Part shown: piece after piece, positions 5,274 to 8,436 of the stretch
How positions within the stretch are numbered: position 1 is the stretch's first letter
How the letters are laid out: each line of letters begins with the position of its first letter
Assembly: GCA_947459455.1 (NCBI GenBank)
Contig: CANHEC010000066.1
Location: forward strand, 1-8,436
Length of the DNA: 8,436 nt
Direction: 5' to 3'
Origin: Chitinophagaceae bacterium
GTDB taxonomy: Bacteria > Bacteroidota > Bacteroidia > Chitinophagales > Chitinophagaceae
Position numbers and translations under genes: made by a program
Notes under the pieces: generated by a model
The model's database searches: none
What the model was told of the DNA's origin: nothing
Seen by the model: the letters and a program-made list of their open reading frames with translations, nothing else

Positions 5274-6617
5274 TCAGCCTTTTGCCAGCGGAATTTCCAC
5301 TACAAAGCTTGATCCCTTGCCCAGTACGCTCTCTACCTTGATGCGTCCTTTGTGGGCATCAACTATATTTTTTACATAGGTCATCCCAAGGCCAAATCCT
5401 TTCACGTTGTGAATGTTGCCAGTATGGGCACGGTAAAACTTTTCGAAGATGCGCTTCACTGTTTCCTTACTCATGCCAATGCCGCGATCATCTACCCGTA
5501 AAACAAAATACCGCGGCGAGCTATGGGTGGTAATGGTGAGTTCTGGTTGCTCTTTCGAGTATTTGATAGCGTTGTCAATCAGATTATTGACCAGATTGGT
5601 AAAGTGTTGCTCGTCTACAAACACTTCATCATGTCTTGCGTTCAGTTGTAATGTAGCATGACCTTGTTTTTCCTGTAGCACCAGCTTATAGTTGTCTACC
5701 ACATGCTGCACTATTTCATGGGCGCTGCATTTTTTCTTGTTTAGTGTCAGCTCTTGTTTTTCGAGGCTGGCAGCTTGCAAAATGGTCTCCACATGTTTGT
5801 TCATCCGCTTGTTTTCATCTTTGATGATGTTGCGGAAATACTGCAGCTTGCTTTCATCCCTGAGTACTTTTTCATTGGCTAAAGCATCTACTGCCAGCGA
5901 TATCGTAGCTAAAGGTGTTTTAAACTCGTGTGTCATGTTGTTGATGAAATCACTCTTGATCTCACTCAACTTGCGCTGGTTCAGCATGGTACGCACCGTG
6001 AGCAAAAACGCAAACATGATGAACAGGATAAACACAACCGAAGCAATCAACTCGAAATAAGACTGACTGAAAACAAGATTGCTGAAGTCGGGCACTATGA
6101 CGATGACACTTTCGTAGGGGGCCAGTCCCTCGGCCCAGGTGCCGGCTGGTGGTTCCAGCAGATACACCCATTGCTTGTTGGCTATTGTGTCGGCCAGGCT
6201 GGCCAAAAAGCCAGGCGAATACATCTCGTAGCTCAGCAGGTTCAGGTTGTTGGTGACGGCAAACTCGTACTGCTTCAGCTGCACTTTGTTTCGCTTGAAA
6301 GCGGCGTCCAGTTTTTCCCGTATTTCAAATTGGGTGAAGCGTTCGGCTACCAACTGCGGCGGCATCAGCTCGGTGCTCATCAGGTTATTGCCCAGGTTGA
6401 GCGGCGAACGCCGGCGCTGGCGCAGGCTGAGTGATCGGGGGCTGCTGTTGCTGATATCGTTGGCTACCTGGTCAATGCTTTGCGCAATCCGTTCGTACAG
6501 CTGCTCTTCTTTAATGATCAGCAGGTTTTGCAGGCGATTGTACTGCATGTAAATAGTGCCCACCAGCGATACGGTGATGAGGACAAGAATGAGCGGCAAC
6601 AGCTTTTTGAGCGACAT
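5274..6617 (-). CDS. Membrane sensor histidine kinase
   Basis: Two-component sensor of 447 residues that autophosphorylates on histidine and passes the phosphate to a response regulator not present in this window. Order: transmembrane helix at about 6-24; periplasmic sensor region 25-187 of no family I can name; second helix at about 188-208; HisKA with phospho-acceptor H230 in FINNMTHEFKTPLATI; HATPase_c with N-box NNLIDNAIKYS (344-354), G1 DDRGIGM (376-382), F-box FEKFYR (391-396) and G2 GFGLGM (407-412). All catalytic boxes are intact. Only about 20 residues lie between the second helix and H230, so no HAMP domain fits. I start at 6617 because it begins directly before the first membrane helix and because a perfect -7 box (6638-6645) lies just upstream; the longer frame from 6668 would start upstream of that box. 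It diverges from yqgE. Confidence 0.93.
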   Translation of the reverse strand: MSLKKLLPLILVLITVSLVGTIYMQYNRLQNLLIIKEEQLYERIAQSIDQVANDISNSSPRSLSLRQRRRSPLNLGNNLMSTELMPPQLVAERFTQFEIREKLDAAFKRNKVQLKQYEFAVTNNLNLLSYEMYSPGFLASLADTIANKQWVYLLEPPAGTWAEGLAPYESVIVIVPDFSNLVFSQSYFELIASVVFILFIMFAFLLTVRTMLNQRKLSEIKSDFINNMTHEFKTPLATISLAVDALANEKVLRDESKLQYFRNIIKDENKRMNKHVETILQAASLEKQELTLNKKKCSAHEIVQHVVDNYKLVLQEKQGHATLQLNARHDEVFVDEQHFTNLVNNLIDNAIKYSKEQPELTITTHSSPRYFVLRVDDRGIGMSKETVKRIFEKFYRAHTGNIHNVKGFGLGMTYVKNIVDAHKGRIKVESVLGKGSSFVVEIPLAKG

Positions 6618-6637
6618 AGGTGCGGAGCAAAGTGCAA

Positions 6638-6645
6638 CAAAAGTA
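6638..6645 (-). promoter_or_regulatory. -7 promoter box of the histidine kinase gene
   Basis: On the minus strand this reads TACTTTTG, a full match to TAnnTTTG, 20 bases before the chosen ATG at 6617. The expected start site near 6632 gives a leader of about 14 bases. No clear TTTG is found 19 bases upstream. The box argues against the longer reading frame starting at 6668. Confidence 0.45.
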
Positions 6646-6724
6646 GCGGTTCGCACATGGCACGGCACTTACCCTTCGCCTTTTTTAACGTGATAATGGC
6701 CCCGGCCATGCTTTGCAAAGCGGT

Positions 6725-6754
6725 TTTGAATTTCCGCCAGATTCGCCTACTTTG
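6725..6754 (+). promoter_or_regulatory. Promoter of the yqgE gene, -7 box next to the start codon
   Basis: TTTG (6725-6728) is followed by TACTTTG (6748-6754), which resembles TAnnTTTG with one base fewer between TA and TTTG. Five bases (ATCGT) separate it from the ATG at 6760, so the expected transcription start falls at or beside the start codon. This is the second such arrangement in the window, after the QueA-like gene. Confidence 0.4.
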
Positions 6755-6759
6755 ATCGT

Positions 6760-7311
6760 ATGATTGATCCGGCACCAGGCGTAGTGTTGATTTCCGATCC
6801 TTTCTTAAAGGATCCCAATTTCATGCGGACAGCCGTGTTTTTGTGTGAGCACAACGAGCAGGGGAGCTTCGGATTTGTGCTTAACAGGCGCTTTGAGCAG
6901 CGGTTGAATGAATTCATTCCTGATCTGCCGGGCGAATCAATACCCGTTTACTACGGCGGGCCGGTTCAGCCCGACACACTGCACTTCATACACGATATAC
7001 CTGCCTTGTACGAAGAATCGGCCGAGGTAATACCCGGCGTGTACTGGGGAGGCGATTTTCGAAAGATTCTTGATTTGATAAATGCGCAGCAGCTGGACCT
7101 CGATAAAATCCGCTTCTTTTTGGGCTATAGCGGCTGGAGCGAGGGCCAATTGGCTGGCGAAATGGAAGAAAAAAGTTGGCTCACAGCAAATGGTTCAGCG
7201 GCCCTTGTGTTTCACCCCGAACCCGCAGAGGTGTGGAAAGTAGCTGTACGCCAACTGGAAGAGCCTTTTCACCAAATCATTCATTACCCCATTGATCCGC
7301 AGCTGAACTGA
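6760..7311 (+). CDS. yqgE: YqgE/AlgH family protein (UPF0301, DUF179)
   Basis: Conserved cytosolic protein of 183 residues whose biochemical role is not settled; the AlgH name comes from a regulatory link to alginate in Pseudomonas. Family features in order are a start of PGVVLISDPFLKDPNFMRTAVFLCEH-type sequence (6-31), GSFGFVLNR (35-43), VYYGGPVQPDTLHFIH (63-78), GVYWGGDF (93-100), and the signature FFLGYSGWSEGQLAGEM (119-135). Length and the position of the start relative to LISxPxLxDPNF fit the family, so the ATG at 6760 is retained even though it leaves almost no 5' leader. It diverges from the histidine kinase over 142 bp and converges on the beta-barrel gene with a 17-base gap. Family assignment is secure; function is unknown. 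Confidence 0.94.
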   Translation: MIDPAPGVVLISDPFLKDPNFMRTAVFLCEHNEQGSFGFVLNRRFEQRLNEFIPDLPGESIPVYYGGPVQPDTLHFIHDIPALYEESAEVIPGVYWGGDFRKILDLINAQQLDLDKIRFFLGYSGWSEGQLAGEMEEKSWLTANGSAALVFHPEPAEVWKVAVRQLEEPFHQIIHYPIDPQLN

Positions 7312-7328
7312 GTGGGAGGCTGGCCCGC

Positions 7329-8003
7329 CTAACGCAGTTCCAGCAGTATGCCCGTGCGCAGGTTCAACTGGTTCAGCTGGCTAATGCCGAATTTATTGTA
7401 AGGCATCAGGTGGTATCCTGCTTCCAGCATCACGGCATGCTGCCGGTATTGGCCAAAGGGCATTTTAGCGCCGAGGGCTGCATGAGCGGCAAAAGCAAAG
7501 TTGATGTCGCTTTGGTTGCTAAAGACCCCCAGCAGTTGCTCAAACTGCACCAAATTGCCACCTGCGGCCAGGCTGCCATAAGGGAGCAAAATAAACGGTC
7601 GGCGCTGCCCCTTTTCCATTTTTTCATACCCGGGTCCTTTTCCTTCCAGCGGCGAATAGCGCACCTTGAAAAGAATGGGGGTGGTTTGCACCGAATGGCT
7701 GAGCACGGCCGATAGGTCTGAACCATCGGTGGTGCGGTAGGTAGCTCGTGGGTATTTCTGATAAAAATCCTGGTAGGCTACACTGGCCCCCATGGAAAGT
7801 TGGGTATTTACATGCCACATCAAATCAATGGCTACGCCGCGGGGACTGCTGCGGTCTATGAAGTCGCTTTTGAAGGTACCGGTAGGCATGCCATAGCTGT
7901 ACCAAAGCGTCAGGTTTACGTCTTTTTTCAGTGGCTGGCCGGCGGCACTCAGGCTTAGTATCAGGGCCAGGCAGGCTGTCCAGTATCTTGCTTGCGTTCT
8001 CAT
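7329..8003 (-). CDS. Exported outer-membrane beta-barrel-like protein
   Basis: Protein of 224 residues, unnamed, probably an outer-membrane barrel. MRTQARYWTACLALILSLSA forms a signal peptide with cleavage expected at AAG-QP near residue 22. The mature part alternates short amphipathic strands with loops: VNLTLWYSYGMP, GVAIDLMWHVN, SMGASVAYQDFY, TTPILFKVRYSP, ILLPYGSLAAGG, FAFAAHAALGAKMPF, AVMLEAGYHLMPY and LNLRTGILLELR, as in porin-fold porter proteins of Bacteroidetes. The end is LLELR, without the usual terminal aromatic residue. I start at 8003 for the signal peptide; an in-frame ATG at 8045, overlapping the upstream TGA by one base, would add 14 residues before it and is an alternative. 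It follows the DUF4136 gene and is probably cotranscribed with it. Confidence 0.75.
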   Translation of the reverse strand: MRTQARYWTACLALILSLSAAGQPLKKDVNLTLWYSYGMPTGTFKSDFIDRSSPRGVAIDLMWHVNTQLSMGASVAYQDFYQKYPRATYRTTDGSDLSAVLSHSVQTTPILFKVRYSPLEGKGPGYEKMEKGQRRPFILLPYGSLAAGGNLVQFEQLLGVFSNQSDINFAFAAHAALGAKMPFGQYRQHAVMLEAGYHLMPYNKFGISQLNQLNLRTGILLELR

Positions 8004-8044
8004 TGGTTCATCGTTTTTGGTGGGGGGCAGAAGAATGAGCTGCA

Positions 8045-8436
8045 TCAGCGGCGGATATAAGGCGACTGATCGAACAATTGTTTGGTTTGGCTATCGGCCG
8101 TGCTGGCATTAAAAATGCCTTCGCCGCGGATCAGGCCATTCCAGATGATGCGGAGTTGGTTGCCATTAGCGGGCGCATTTTTAATGTCTACCATATCCAT
8201 CGATAGCATGCCTTCGCGAACCTGATACAGGCTGACGCCGCCACCCCACCAGCCGGGGCCAGGTCCCCAGCCCCAGCCAGGTCCCCAAAAGCCGGTACCC
8301 CAGCCGTTATTCCACCAGCCACCCCAGTCTACTATGCCGGTGCTGGTGCGTACAATGCGGCTGATCTGAAGGCCGAGTTCGGGGTTGGATGATTTGGGTA
8401 CCAGTTGGTAGCCACGTTCCTGCATGTACTTCTTCA
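8045..8436 (-). CDS. DUF4136 family protein, 5' end cut by right window edge
   Basis: C-terminal 129 residues of an envelope protein of the DUF4136 type; members are usually lipoproteins of about 180-220 residues, so the signal peptide and first third lie outside the window. The frame continues past the Met at 8425 to the edge (KKY precedes it). Visible parts are GYQLV followed by PELGLQISRIV, typical of the ...kGy...pDl... segment; a Trp/Gly/Pro-rich stretch with nine Trp between about residues 36 and 64 of the visible chain; then the closing strands GMLSMDMVDIKN and QLRIIWNGLIRGEG, equivalent to the family's GtlviDlvD...lvWrG ending. The role is unknown. It lies just upstream of the beta-barrel gene, which follows at 41 bp (or with a one-base overlap if the longer start is used). 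Confidence 0.8.
   Translation of the reverse strand, partial: KKYMQERGYQLVPKSSNPELGLQISRIVRTSTGIVDWGGWWNNGWGTGFWGPGWGWGPGPGWWGGGVSLYQVREGMLSMDMVDIKNAPANGNQLRIIWNGLIRGEGIFNASTADSQTKQLFDQSPYIRR

Noticed and set aside
5928..6434. 168-codon plus-strand open frame
   Set aside because: Antisense to the histidine kinase across its HisKA and sensor regions; no independent coding signal.
6618..6668. Longer N-terminus for the histidine kinase (start at 6668)
   Set aside because: The extra 17 residues precede a normal membrane-helix start, and a perfect -7 box lies inside that extension.
7317..7330. Short inverted repeat AGGC / GCCT between yqgE and the barrel gene
   Set aside because: Only a 4-bp stem with no T-run on either strand; too weak to call a terminator.

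Overview
The window looks like a chromosomal segment from a Bacteroidetes bacterium, most likely near the Chitinophagaceae. The evidence is protein similarity judged by eye (a long QueA-like enzyme, a DUF4136 protein, small exported beta-barrels, a domain resembling a type IX secretion tail), the near absence of Shine-Dalgarno sites, and promoters of the Bacteroidetes kind (TTTG, about 19 bases, TAnnTTTG). No tRNA, rRNA, CRISPR array, insertion sequence or phage gene was seen, and base composition is even, so this reads as ordinary core or shell genome rather than an island.

Layout from left to right: a sodium:solute symporter on the minus strand, cut by the left edge (1-1188); a LOG-family phosphoribohydrolase on the plus strand (1343-1885), overlapping tail to tail with an exported beta-barrel protein on the minus strand (1875-2447); a structured intergenic region of 192 bp with two tandem TACGA-N6-TCGTA dyads on a promoter; an exported coiled-coil protein on the plus strand (2640-3407) closed by a strong terminator; a long QueA-type enzyme on the plus strand (3591-4814); a very small minus-strand gene resembling a type IX secretion C-terminal domain (4811-5068); a membrane sensor histidine kinase on the minus strand (5274-6617); YqgE/AlgH on the plus strand (6760-7311); then a minus-strand pair, a DUF4136 protein cut by the right edge followed by another exported beta-barrel protein (7329-8436).

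The genes are mostly single transcription units in alternating orientation; the only clear operon is DUF4136 plus beta-barrel. Recognisable jobs are transport, nucleotide and tRNA modification, envelope proteins and signal sensing. No single multi-gene pathway links them. No dramatic new system is evident. The best leads are the tandem operator-like dyads in front of the coiled-coil gene, the free-standing type IX tail-like mini-gene, and promoter -7 boxes lying only 4-5 bases before two start codons, which suggests leaderless or nearly leaderless mRNAs.
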